A DNA stretch of 64,000 nucleotides from 13-2-20CM-68-14 sp046733295 (GTDB lineage Bacteria; Actinomycetota; Thermoleophilia; Gaiellales; Gaiellaceae). The number at the start of each line of letters is the position of its first letter. Positions within the stretch are counted from its first letter, which is position 1. The notes under the pieces were generated by a model, which worked only from the letters and a program-made list of their open reading frames with translations, did not search any database and was not told the DNA's origin. The stretch spans positions 1 through 64,000 of the forward strand of contig JBKPOY010000005.1 of NCBI GenBank assembly GCA_046733295.1, read 5' to 3'. Positions 57,957 through 64,000 of the stretch are shown one piece after another. The translations under genes were made by a program, and so were the position numbers.

Positions 57957-58525
57957 GTCGTCACCTGCCCACCAGACTGCGTAGCGAGGGGATTTCTTCC
58001 CTCCAGCTCCTCACGCAGCTTCACCAAACAGCGGGAAATCCGGCTCGCGATCGTTCCGGCCGGCAGATCGAGAGCCTGCCCGATCGTGCGATAGCTCTCG
58101 TCACGTGCGAAGAAGCGGTCGAGGATGTCCTGGCAGTTCTCGGGCAGCTCCACCATGGCCTCGTGGACGTCGAGGGCCTGGTCGATCTTCGCGAGCGCGT
58201 CCTCGTCGGCACCCGAGAACGGCTCGGGCTCCTCGGTCGGCTCCTCGCGCGACCCCGCCCGGATCTTGTCGATGCAGAGCCGTCGGGTCAGCTGGGCGAT
58301 CCATGGCTGGATCGCGTCGTCGCTCCGTAGCGTGTCGAGCCGTTCGTACACGCGCGCGAACACCTCCTGGAAGACGTCCTCGGCGTCCTGCTCCTTGAGG
58401 CGGAAGCCCTGCACCGCGATCGCGTAGACATAGCGCGAGAACCGATCCACCAACGTCGCCCACGCCTCCTGGTCGCCGCCGCGGCAGCGGGCAACGAGCT
58501 GCGCCGCCGAGACGGTATGGCCCAC
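57953..58525 (-). CDS. ECF-type RNA polymerase sigma factor
   Basis: 190 residues. Region 2: LVDRFSRYVYAIAVQGFRLKEQDAEDVFQEVFARVYERLDTL, then PWIAQLTRRLCIDKIR. Region 4: LPENCQDILDRFFARDESYRTIGQALDLPAGTIASRISRCLVKLREEL with its helix-turn-helix. No region 3, as expected for ECF. The linker is acidic and Pro-rich (EEPTEEPEPFSGADEDA). GTG 58525 comes 11 nt after the cNMP-binding gene, so that gene and this one are probably co-transcribed. Target promoters unknown. Confidence 0.9.
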   Translation of the reverse strand: MGHTVSAAQLVARCRGGDQEAWATLVDRFSRYVYAIAVQGFRLKEQDAEDVFQEVFARVYERLDTLRSDDAIQPWIAQLTRRLCIDKIRAGSREEPTEEPEPFSGADEDALAKIDQALDVHEAMVELPENCQDILDRFFARDESYRTIGQALDLPAGTIASRISRCLVKLREELEGRNPLATQSGGQVTT

Positions 58526-58536
58526 GCCGGCCCCTG

Positions 58537-58956
58537 CTACGCGTGCTGCTGCTCGGCTTCGCGCACGCGCTTCGCCATCACCTGCAGCAGCTTCCAGGCG
58601 ATCTCTGCGTTCGTTTCGACCAGCGGCCGGAAATCCCAGGACGTCAGGCCGTAGCAGGTCAGGTCCGTCTCCGCTGTGATCGAGGCCGTCCGCCGGGCCT
58701 GATCGTCGATGAGCGCGATCTCGCCGAAGTAGTCGCCGGGACCGAGCTGCGCGCGCTTGTCGCCGTGGACGTCGACGCTGGCGGTTCCCTCGCCGATGAC
58801 GAAGAAGCCGACCCCGCCCGAGCCCTCGGCGGCGACGGACTCGCCCGCGCTGAAGTGGCGCTCCTTGAAGGAGCGCGCGATTCTCTGCAGCTCGTTGTGC
58901 GGCAGGCCCTGGAACAGCGGAACCTCCTCGAGCAGCTCGATCGGTGCTTCAGCCAT
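58537..58956 (-). CDS. Stand-alone cyclic-nucleotide-binding domain protein
   Basis: 139 residues, a single cNMP-binding domain: LFQGLPHNELQRIARSFKERHFSAGESVAAEG, then the phosphate-binding cassette GPGDYFGEIALIDDQARRTASITA with Gly-Glu and Arg, and a C-helix ending MAKRVREAEQQHA. No DNA-binding or membrane domain, unlike CRP. It could sense cAMP and act on a partner protein. ATG 58956 has a leaderless TAGAAT promoter. First gene of the sigma-factor operon. Confidence 0.87.
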   Translation of the reverse strand: MAEAPIELLEEVPLFQGLPHNELQRIARSFKERHFSAGESVAAEGSGGVGFFVIGEGTASVDVHGDKRAQLGPGDYFGEIALIDDQARRTASITAETDLTCYGLTSWDFRPLVETNAEIAWKLLQVMAKRVREAEQQHA

Positions 58957-58962
58957 GGCGCA

Positions 58963-58968
58963 ATTCTA
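58963..58968 (-). promoter_or_regulatory. -10 element (TAGAAT) of the cNMP-binding/sigma operon
   Basis: TAGAAT, 6 nt, then ATG 58956. Leaderless layout. Confidence 0.6.
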
Positions 58969-58995
58969 TTTGGGAACGGGCGAGAGGCGAAATCG

Positions 58996-59202
58996 CTACG
59001 GCTTCGCCGCCTCGGCCCGAGAGGCCAGCTCCTCGATCCTCCCCTGGGCGGAATCGAGCTTCCCGAGGCAGAAGCGGTACAGCTCCTCTCCGCGCTCCCA
59101 CAGCGCAATCGCCTCGTCGAGCGGCGCATCGCCCCCCTCGAGCCGCTGGACGATCTGCTCGAGCTCGCGCTGCGCGGCCTCGAACGTCGGCTCACTCGAC
59201 AC
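58996..59202 (-). CDS. xseB: Exodeoxyribonuclease VII small subunit
   Basis: 68 residues from GTG 59202. FEAAQRELEQIVQRLEGGDAPLDEAIALWERGEELYRFCLGKLDSAQGRIEEL is the XseB signature, two helices that pack on XseA. The start lies 11 nt inside the xseA coding region. Longer open reading in this frame lies antiphase to xseA and is not coding. Confidence 0.92.
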   Translation of the reverse strand: MSSEPTFEAAQRELEQIVQRLEGGDAPLDEAIALWERGEELYRFCLGKLDSAQGRIEELASRAEAAKP

Positions 59203-60328
59203 GGGCGCCGAACCTTCCGTCCGCGACGTCGACCGCGATCGCGTCGCCGCTTTCCACCGCCGACGCCGAGCGCACGAGCTCGTCGCCGGCCCGGACGATC
59301 GCGTAGCCGCGCTCGAGCGTCGCGCGCGGCGAGAGCGCGCGCAGCTTCCCGGCCGCGTGTTCCAGGACTGCACGCCGTCGCTCGACGAAGAGCGCAGGAG
59401 CACGGCGGAGGCGCTCGTGCGCACGACCGAGACGTTCGCCGTGCCGGTCGAGCGAGCGCCGGGCGCCCCGGGCCAGGCCCGTCCGCAGGCCGTCGAGGTG
59501 GCGGCGGAGCTCCGCGACGTCCGGGACCACGAGCCGCGCGGCCGCCGTCGGGGTCGAGGCGCGGACGTCGGCCGCCAGATCGCAAAGAGGCGTGTCCTGC
59601 TCGTGCCCCACGGCCGAGACGACCGGCACCGGCGAGGCCGCGATGGCACGCACGAGTCGTTCGTCGCTGAACGGCAGGAGGTCCTCGAAGCTCCCGCCCC
59701 CGCGCGCGACCACGATCACATCCGCGACACCTGCGAGTCCCCGGAGCGCTTCGCCGACCGCGGCGGCGGCCCTCGGACCTTGCACATACGTCTCGGCCAC
59801 GACGACGTGGGCGGGCGGAAATCGTGCCGTGATCCCCGTGAGGACGTCGCGCTTGGCGGCCGCGTCGTTGCCCGTGATCAGGCCGATCGTCCGCGGCAGC
59901 AGCGGCAGGGGCCGTTTGCGCTCGGCAGCGAACAGCCCCTCGGCCGCGAGCTTGCGCTTCAAGCGCTCGAGCGCCGCGAGGTGGTCGCCCAGCCCGAACC
60001 GCTCGAGCGTGAGCGCTCGAAGGCGAAACTCGCCTCGCGCGGCGTAGAGCTCGGGCCGCCCGTACGCGTGCACCCGGTCGCCGTCCGCGAGCTCCAAGCG
60101 AAGGCCGTCGAACTGGCCGCGCGGCATCGACACGGCCAGGCACGCACCGTCGGCCGGATCCTTGAGCGTGAAGAAGATGCTCTGCCAGCGGGGATTCCGC
60201 TTGAGCTCCGTGACCTCACCCTCGACCCAGACGGTGGGTAGGCGTTGCAGCCAGGTGGCGACACCTCGATTGAAGGCTGAGACGCTGTAGACCTTGCGGT
60301 CGCCGTGGACGCTGGCTTCGACCCTCAC
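59192..60328 (-). CDS. xseA: Exodeoxyribonuclease VII large subunit
   Basis: 378 residues. N-terminal OB fold (VWVEGEVTELKRNPRWQSIFFTLKD), then GLITGNDAAAKRDVLTGITARFP, VARGGGSFEDLLPFSDERLVRAIAASPVPVVSAVGHEQDTPLCDLAADVRASTPTAAA, the catalytic core, followed by the helical arm that binds XseB. It degrades single-stranded DNA. GTG 60328 with a leaderless -10. Confidence 0.93.
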   Translation of the reverse strand: MRVEASVHGDRKVYSVSAFNRGVATWLQRLPTVWVEGEVTELKRNPRWQSIFFTLKDPADGACLAVSMPRGQFDGLRLELADGDRVHAYGRPELYAARGEFRLRALTLERFGLGDHLAALERLKRKLAAEGLFAAERKRPLPLLPRTIGLITGNDAAAKRDVLTGITARFPPAHVVVAETYVQGPRAAAAVGEALRGLAGVADVIVVARGGGSFEDLLPFSDERLVRAIAASPVPVVSAVGHEQDTPLCDLAADVRASTPTAAARLVVPDVAELRRHLDGLRTGLARGARRSLDRHGERLGRAHERLRRAPALFVERRRAVLEHAAGKLRALSPRATLERGYAIVRAGDELVRSASAVESGDAIAVDVADGRFGARVE

Positions 60329-60335
60329 CCGGTCG

Positions 60336-60341
60336 ATGCTA
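60336..60341 (-). promoter_or_regulatory. -10 element (TAGCAT) of xseAB
   Basis: TAGCAT, 7 nt, then GTG 60328. Leaderless layout. Confidence 0.55.
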
Positions 60342-60397
60342 GCCCGCGTGCGGCCTCGCCCCGACGAATCAGGCCCGGGTTTCGGAGAACGCTGCTG

Positions 60398-60592
60398 CTA
60401 GAGGAGGATTCGCGCCGCGGTCTCGTGGTCGCAGCCGCTCAGGACCATCTCGACCGCGCGATGCAGGTCGGCGTCGCTGTGAGCGAGCTTCTCGGCGAGC
60501 GGGAGCGGGAACCCGGCCTCCATCAGCACGTGCAGGCGCCAGCTCTCGACCTTCGCCCGCTCGTCCTGTGATGTCTCGATCGCCTGGGCCAT
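60398..60592 (-). CDS. 64-residue protein of unknown function
   Basis: ATG 60592 with AGGAG upstream. ERAKVESWRLHVLMEAGFPLPLAEKLAHSDADLHRAVEMVLSGCDHETAARILL. The pattern 'W-x-x-VL-x-AG-(x)n-A-x-x-LA-(x)n-D-x-DLHRAV-x-M-(x)n-GC-(x)n-A-x-x-IL' looks like a small conserved actinobacterial helical protein. It is entirely helical, soluble, with one Cys (GCDHE). It has its own ribosome-binding site and is not coupled to its neighbours. Function unknown. Confidence 0.7.
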   Translation of the reverse strand: MAQAIETSQDERAKVESWRLHVLMEAGFPLPLAEKLAHSDADLHRAVEMVLSGCDHETAARILL

Positions 60593-60655
60593 GGGATGCT
60601 CCTGTTTCGCCTTTTCGTAGACGAACCCTCCCGCGCGAAAGTTTGTTGTCCGCCG

Positions 60656-62014
60656 CTACTCGGCACGAAACGCCGCGTGGAGACTCGATTCGGCCTCTGC
60701 GATCGTACTCTCCAGACGCCGCGTCAACTCGTGGACTCGCGCCTCGAGCACGGCTCGCTCGGCCTCGGCGTCCGCGCCGATCGCCCTGATCTGGGAGCGC
60801 ATCTCGGCTTCGGCGTCCGAGATGCGGCGCTGGAAGTCCGTGAGGAACTCGTCCCGGCGGCGCTCGATCGAGCCGACGATCTCGGTCAGCTTGCGATCGA
60901 CCCTGCCCGCGCCCGCGTCGGACACCTGTGCCAGCCGTTCGGCCAGCACCGACTGAGCGTCGTGCGCGAACTGTGCGACCGCGCGGTCGAGCTCGCGCGA
61001 CAGGCGTTTCGCCGCATCGTCCCGGGCGCCCTTGACCGCTTTCGAGAACTCCTCGACCGCCGCCTCCGACAGCCGGTTCGCCGTTCGGTCGACGATCCGG
61101 CTGAGCTGGTCGATCTGACGCCGTTCCACGTCCGCGAACCCCGCCTGGATCCGCCGAACCGCCTCGGTCTCCTCGGCGGCGATCCGGTCGCGTAGCTCGC
61201 GCTCGCGCTGGCGGAGCCGCTCCGAGACCTCGTGCAGGGCGCGCCGCCGTTCGCTCTCGTGAATCTCGACGTCCCGCCGCGCGGCGGCGCCCGCTTCCTG
61301 GGAGGCGCGCTCGAACTCGTCGCGAAGGCGCTTCATCGTCTCGCGCTGCTCGTCGCTCGCGGACTTGAGCTGCTCCCCGTCTGCCTCGAGCCGGGCCTGG
61401 GCCTCGCCGAGCAGCTCGCGTTGGCGCTGCGCGAGCTCGGCGAGTCGTGCGGTCAGGGCCTGCTGGATGCGATCGAGGTCGCCGGACCACTCCGTCAGGC
61501 GCTGCTCGACGCGCCGCTCGGAGACGGTCAGGGCATCGCCGAGCTCGGCGGCGAATTTCCGTTCCCGCTCCGCGGCTTCGTTGCGCCTGCGCTCGGCCAC
61601 TCGGCGCTCCTCCTCGGCGACCTGGGAGGCCGAGTCGGCCCGCGCGCGTGCGAGCGTGCGCTCGAGCTTGTCGCTCCGTTCGGCGGCCTCGCGCTCGATC
61701 AGCTCCCTGAGCCGTTGTTCCGCGTCGTCGAGCTCCCCGTCGAGCCGGCGGGCGCGCAGGATCCCGGCGAGCAGGGGGATCGAGGCCAGGCCGGCCAGGA
61801 AACAAAGCGTCAAGCCCACCGCCGAGACCGCCGCCTCGCGGTCGAGCTCGAAGGCGAAGCCGATCCACCCGACGACCGCCGCGACGCCCAGCGCGGCGGC
61901 GATCCAGACGAGCGTGGCGTGCGTCGCGCGACCGAGGAACGCCGCCGCGAGCGCGGCCGACGCGAGCACGATGCCCGCGACGAACAGGAGCTCGAGAGTC
62001 GTGTCGAGGGTCAC
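60656..62014 (-). CDS. Membrane-anchored long coiled-coil protein
   Basis: 452 residues. Three hydrophobic helices in the first ~90 (LLFVAGIVLASAALAAAFLG; TLVWIAAALGVAAVVGWIGF; AVGLTLCFLAGLASIPLLAG), then ~360 residues of uninterrupted heptad-like sequence rich in Glu/Arg/Ala/Gln (LRELIEREAAERSDKLERTLARARADSASQ...). It resembles RmuC/DivIVA-like or generic coiled-coil scaffolds only in composition. It probably forms a rod on the cytoplasmic face of the membrane. Function unknown. Leaderless promoter. Confidence 0.75.
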   Translation of the reverse strand: MTLDTTLELLFVAGIVLASAALAAAFLGRATHATLVWIAAALGVAAVVGWIGFAFELDREAAVSAVGLTLCFLAGLASIPLLAGILRARRLDGELDDAEQRLRELIEREAAERSDKLERTLARARADSASQVAEEERRVAERRRNEAAERERKFAAELGDALTVSERRVEQRLTEWSGDLDRIQQALTARLAELAQRQRELLGEAQARLEADGEQLKSASDEQRETMKRLRDEFERASQEAGAAARRDVEIHESERRRALHEVSERLRQRERELRDRIAAEETEAVRRIQAGFADVERRQIDQLSRIVDRTANRLSEAAVEEFSKAVKGARDDAAKRLSRELDRAVAQFAHDAQSVLAERLAQVSDAGAGRVDRKLTEIVGSIERRRDEFLTDFQRRISDAEAEMRSQIRAIGADAEAERAVLEARVHELTRRLESTIAEAESSLHAAFRAE

Positions 62015-62020
62015 GGCCTG

Positions 62021-62026
62021 ATCCTA
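62021..62026 (-). promoter_or_regulatory. -10 element (TAGGAT) of the coiled-coil gene
   Basis: TAGGAT, 6 nt, then GTG 62014. Leaderless layout. Confidence 0.55.
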
Positions 62027-62755
62027 GGCGAGGCGCATCACCGCGAGGGCCGCGGCGAGAGTGACGGTTGCCGCCGACAGCACGCGCAACGCCAGGTCCG
62101 GGGCCCGCATGATCGTGGCCGCGTCGATCGGCTCCCGGGTGCCGTCCCTGAGCTCGAGCGTCCCGGTGACGGTCGCCACGCGCCGGCGGACGTGCCTCAC
62201 CGGGGTCGAGAGGATGTGCTGGACGATGCTGAGCAGCGCGGCGAAGAGGGCGGCCAGCAGCGCCTCGGCCGTGATCGTTCCGGCTGCCGTGAAGTACCCG
62301 ACGAGCACCGGGAACGACCCCCAGGCAAGGGCGAACCAAAGCAAGCTGTGAAACCGCCCGTCGAAGAGCTCGAGGTTGTACGCGCACGCGATGAAGCCGC
62401 CGAAAAGGACGAACGGCAGCAACCAGAGGTTCCAGAAGATCGCGACTCCGACCCCGAGGGCAACCGCCGCGACGAGGGAGACGATGCCGAGGGCGGCGAG
62501 GGTCCGCGTCGGGATCCTCGTCTGCAGCGGCCGTCCCTCCAGCTCGTCGAGCGCGTGGGCGGCAACGCCGAGGCCAAGAAAGAACGCGAGGACGGCCAGC
62601 GAGACGCGGCCGACTGGAAACTCCGGCGCGAGCGCCGCTCCGATCACGACGTAGCTCAGGTGCCAGAGCGTGTACGGCGGGTGGAGCAGGGTCACGTAGT
62701 CGCGCCAGCCGCCGGGCGCGAGCGCATAGAAGGCCGGCCTGGCCTCGCTGCTCAC
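62024..62755 (-). CDS. UbiA-like prenyltransferase family membrane protein
   Basis: 243 residues from GTG 62755, which overlaps the methyltransferase stop as GTGA (GTG 62767 is an alternative). About seven to eight membrane helices. The first polar loop is AHALDELEGRPLQTRIP in place of the usual NDxxDxxxD, and the second motif is YNLELFDGRFHSLLWFALAWGSFPVLVGYF. Acidic residues are kept, so prenyl-diphosphate chemistry remains possible, but the loop is not that of UbiA or MenA. Pairing with a UbiE/MenG-type methyltransferase suggests quinone or prenylated-lipid synthesis. Confidence 0.72.
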   Translation of the reverse strand: MSSEARPAFYALAPGGWRDYVTLLHPPYTLWHLSYVVIGAALAPEFPVGRVSLAVLAFFLGLGVAAHALDELEGRPLQTRIPTRTLAALGIVSLVAAVALGVGVAIFWNLWLLPFVLFGGFIACAYNLELFDGRFHSLLWFALAWGSFPVLVGYFTAAGTITAEALLAALFAALLSIVQHILSTPVRHVRRRVATVTGTLELRDGTREPIDAATIMRAPDLALRVLSAATVTLAAALAVMRLA

Positions 62756-63453
62756 GCGCTGCCCCACATGACGACGCCGCCGCCGAGGCTGAGGCGACGC
62801 TGCCGGACATCGCCGATGCCCGCTTGCCGCCAGAGCGCCACCTGTCGTTCGAGCGGGTAGCGGCGCCAGAACTCACGGATGCTTCCGCCCAGGAAGCGCC
62901 CGACCTCGTGCCAGGCCGGGGAGACGGCACGCCCCGCGGCGGGGAGCACGGCGTCCACGTACGCGCGCCAGAGCGGATTCCACAAGCCTCGGGGGACGCT
63001 GAACTCGAGGCTCGCGACCGTGCCCCCTGGCCGGACGACACGTGCGAGCTCCAGCAGCGTCGCGCCCGGGTCGTCGACGTAGCGGAGCAGGTAGGTGAAC
63101 GTGAGCGCGTCGAACGAGGCGTCGTCGAACGGCAACGCGTCGGCGCTGGCCTGGACGAGGCGAACGCCGGCGGGCAACCGCTCCGCGGCGACGCGGAGCA
63201 TCTCGCCGCTCTGGTCGACGCCGACCACGGCGCACCCTTTCTGGCGGATGAGCTCCTCCGCGACCGCGCCGGTGCCGGTGGCGACATCGAGCACTCGGCG
63301 CCCGGCTCCCGCGTCGACACGCGACACGAGAAAGCGGCGCCAGCGTGGATCCTGTCCGAACGAAAGGAGGCGGGCATACCGGTCGTACGTCGGCCCGAGC
63401 GGGGCGAACAGCTCGAGCGCGTGGCGCGTCCGGGCGGAGGCTGCCTCGGCCAC
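62752..63453 (-). CDS. UbiE/MenG-like class I methyltransferase
   Basis: 233 residues. FAPLGPTYDRYARLLSFGQDPRWRRFLVSRV is the N-terminal pattern of UbiE/COQ5 proteins. Motif I is VLDVATGTGAVAEEL, followed by VVGVDQSGEML, then ADALPFDDASFDALTFTYLLRYVDD and GGTVASLEFSVP. It differs from canonical MenG in the C-terminal part. Likely methylates a prenylated quinone or related lipid together with the UbiA-like product encoded downstream. GTG 63453 with a leaderless -10. Confidence 0.83.
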   Translation of the reverse strand: MAEAASARTRHALELFAPLGPTYDRYARLLSFGQDPRWRRFLVSRVDAGAGRRVLDVATGTGAVAEELIRQKGCAVVGVDQSGEMLRVAAERLPAGVRLVQASADALPFDDASFDALTFTYLLRYVDDPGATLLELARVVRPGGTVASLEFSVPRGLWNPLWRAYVDAVLPAAGRAVSPAWHEVGRFLGGSIREFWRRYPLERQVALWRQAGIGDVRQRRLSLGGGVVMWGSA

Positions 63454-63459
63454 GGCCTG

Positions 63460-63465
63460 AGTCTA
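63460..63465 (-). promoter_or_regulatory. -10 element (TAGACT) of the methyltransferase-UbiA operon
   Basis: TAGACT, 6 nt, then GTG 63453. It overlaps the divergent + strand -10 by two bases. Confidence 0.6.
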
Positions 63466-63469
63466 TTCT
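63464..63469 (+). promoter_or_regulatory. -10 element (TATTCT) of the last gene
   Basis: TATTCT, 6 nt, then TTG 63476. It shares its first TA with the minus-strand TAGACT, forming a back-to-back pair of leaderless promoters. Confidence 0.55.
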
Positions 63470-63475
63470 CGGGTC

Positions 63476-64000
63476 TTGGGCTTGACGGAGGATCTGCGGA
63501 GGATCGCCGACGCCGCGGTCCGGTACGCGGGCCCCGGCGAGGACGTGGTCGGGATCGTCCCGGCCGAGCCCTCCTCCGGGGCGCGGGGATACCTCTGCGC
63601 CTTCCGCGCCGAGGACGGGAGGGCTTCCTGGCTCGTGCTCGACGACGACGGCCGCCCGGTCGACCGGCGCGCCGTGGTCCGCGAAGTCGTCTCGATCAGC
63701 GCTCTGTGCGAGCTGGCCGAGGAACTCGCCGGCGGCGGCGACCTGGACGAGCTTCGCTCGCAGCTCGTCGCCCTGCGCCTGACCGAGAATTCGCCCGGCA
63801 TCGAGGAAGCGGAGGAGGCCGCACTCGCCCTCCAGGCCGCGATCGGGGCGACTCCCCACCTTGCCACGCCCGCGCACCTGGACGCCGTCGGGGCGGCGAC
63901 GCTGAAGCTCGAGCGCGTCCTCGGCAGCGACGGGGGCTCGCCGTTCGCGGCCGCAATGAAGCAGGCAACCGCAACGGTCGAGAAGCTCACCCGCGACGTC
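63476..64000 (+). CDS. Protein of unknown function, 3'-truncated by the window edge
   Basis: An open frame of at least 175 codons from TTG 63476 to the right edge, with no stop. It begins LGLTEDLRRIADAAVRYAGPGEDVVGIVPAEPSSG and continues with acidic/helical sequence: GYLCAFRAEDGRASWLVLDDDGRPV, VVREVVSISALCELAEELAGGGDL, then ALRLTENSPGIEEAEEAALALQAAIG. The base composition and codon pattern are fully coding-like, and a leaderless -10 lies 6 nt upstream. No family recognised. The second TTG (63482) is an alternative start. Confidence 0.65.
   Translation, partial: MGLTEDLRRIADAAVRYAGPGEDVVGIVPAEPSSGARGYLCAFRAEDGRASWLVLDDDGRPVDRRAVVREVVSISALCELAEELAGGGDLDELRSQLVALRLTENSPGIEEAEEAALALQAAIGATPHLATPAHLDAVGAATLKLERVLGSDGGSPFAAAMKQATATVEKLTRDV

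Noticed and set aside
60369..63377. A 1002-codon open frame on the minus strand
   Set aside because: It runs antiphase through four recognisable genes (64-aa, coiled-coil, UbiA-like and methyltransferase) and is Arg/Pro/Ala-rich with no domains, the usual shadow in high-GC DNA.
1..64000. CRISPR arrays, rRNA, tRNA, insertion sequences, phage genes
   Set aside because: I looked for regularly spaced repeats, rRNA/tRNA signatures, transposase or integrase motifs (DDE, RAYT, Tyr recombinase) and found none.

Overview
The window is about 64 kb of very GC-rich, gene-dense DNA with mostly single-copy housekeeping genes. GTG and TTG starts are frequent, many genes overlap by 1-14 nt, and codon third positions are strongly G/C. 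No rRNA, tRNA, CRISPR array or insertion sequence was seen. Gene content suggests a deep-branching actinobacterium, most likely class Thermoleophilia (Solirubrobacterales/Gaiellales-like). That placement is inference from style and content; no marker comparison was possible.

Layout, left to right. 1-3 kb: a truncated PD40 beta-propeller gene, a lipoprotein of the same kind, and fabI. 3-8.5 kb: a large secreted subtilase coupled to an SDR, then a MarR/thioredoxin-fold/redoxin operon. 8.6-14.2 kb: a leftward HAD phosphatase-acpS-nnr-alr-CCA/poly(A) polymerase-methyltransferase run with an ArfB-like gene diverging from it. 14.2-17.4 kb: a DMT exporter, a sorbosone-dehydrogenase-like propeller and a second exported propeller. 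17.4-22.8 kb: glmS, glmM, rpsI, rplM and an MFS gene whose 3' end contains the rplM promoter and leader. 22.8-28.6 kb: a UDG-family gene and a PLD-family gene whose start codons overlap back to back, a class III cyclase, then guaB-guaA. 28.6-34.3 kb: GH25, a PfkB kinase coupled to a D,D-carboxypeptidase, pyrF, HU and pyrE. 34.3-38.1 kb: YihY facing murI-rph-mgtC-rdgB. 38.2-43.8 kb: an unknown secreted protein, an ADA-like deaminase, a PLP enzyme with a Tat-like N-terminus, an L,D-transpeptidase and an M28 peptidase. 43.9-49.8 kb: a complete peptide/nickel-type ABC transporter operon. 49.8-53.8 kb: an S33 hydrolase, a PimA-like glycosyltransferase, a flippase-like membrane protein and glycerate kinase. 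53.8-59 kb: an MFS-cNMP-binding fusion, two tandem small acidic 'DVEGH' proteins, and a cytosolic subtilase/GAF/84-aa protein/ECF sigma/cNMP-binding cluster. 59-64 kb: xseAB, a 64-aa conserved-looking protein, a membrane-anchored coiled-coil protein, a UbiA/methyltransferase pair and a truncated gene at the right edge.

The strongest genome-wide signal is transcriptional. At least 22 genes have a TANNNT -10 hexamer ending 6-10 nt before the start codon with no Shine-Dalgarno sequence, the expected layout of leaderless mRNAs. Shine-Dalgarno sequences are confined to a minority: lipoproteins, HU, the ABC binding protein, the small acidic proteins and some internal operon genes. The most unusual gene neighbourhood is 53.8-59 kb, where cNMP-binding domains, an ECF sigma factor, a GAF protein and an unexported subtilase sit together; a class III cyclase at 24.6 kb could supply the ligand.
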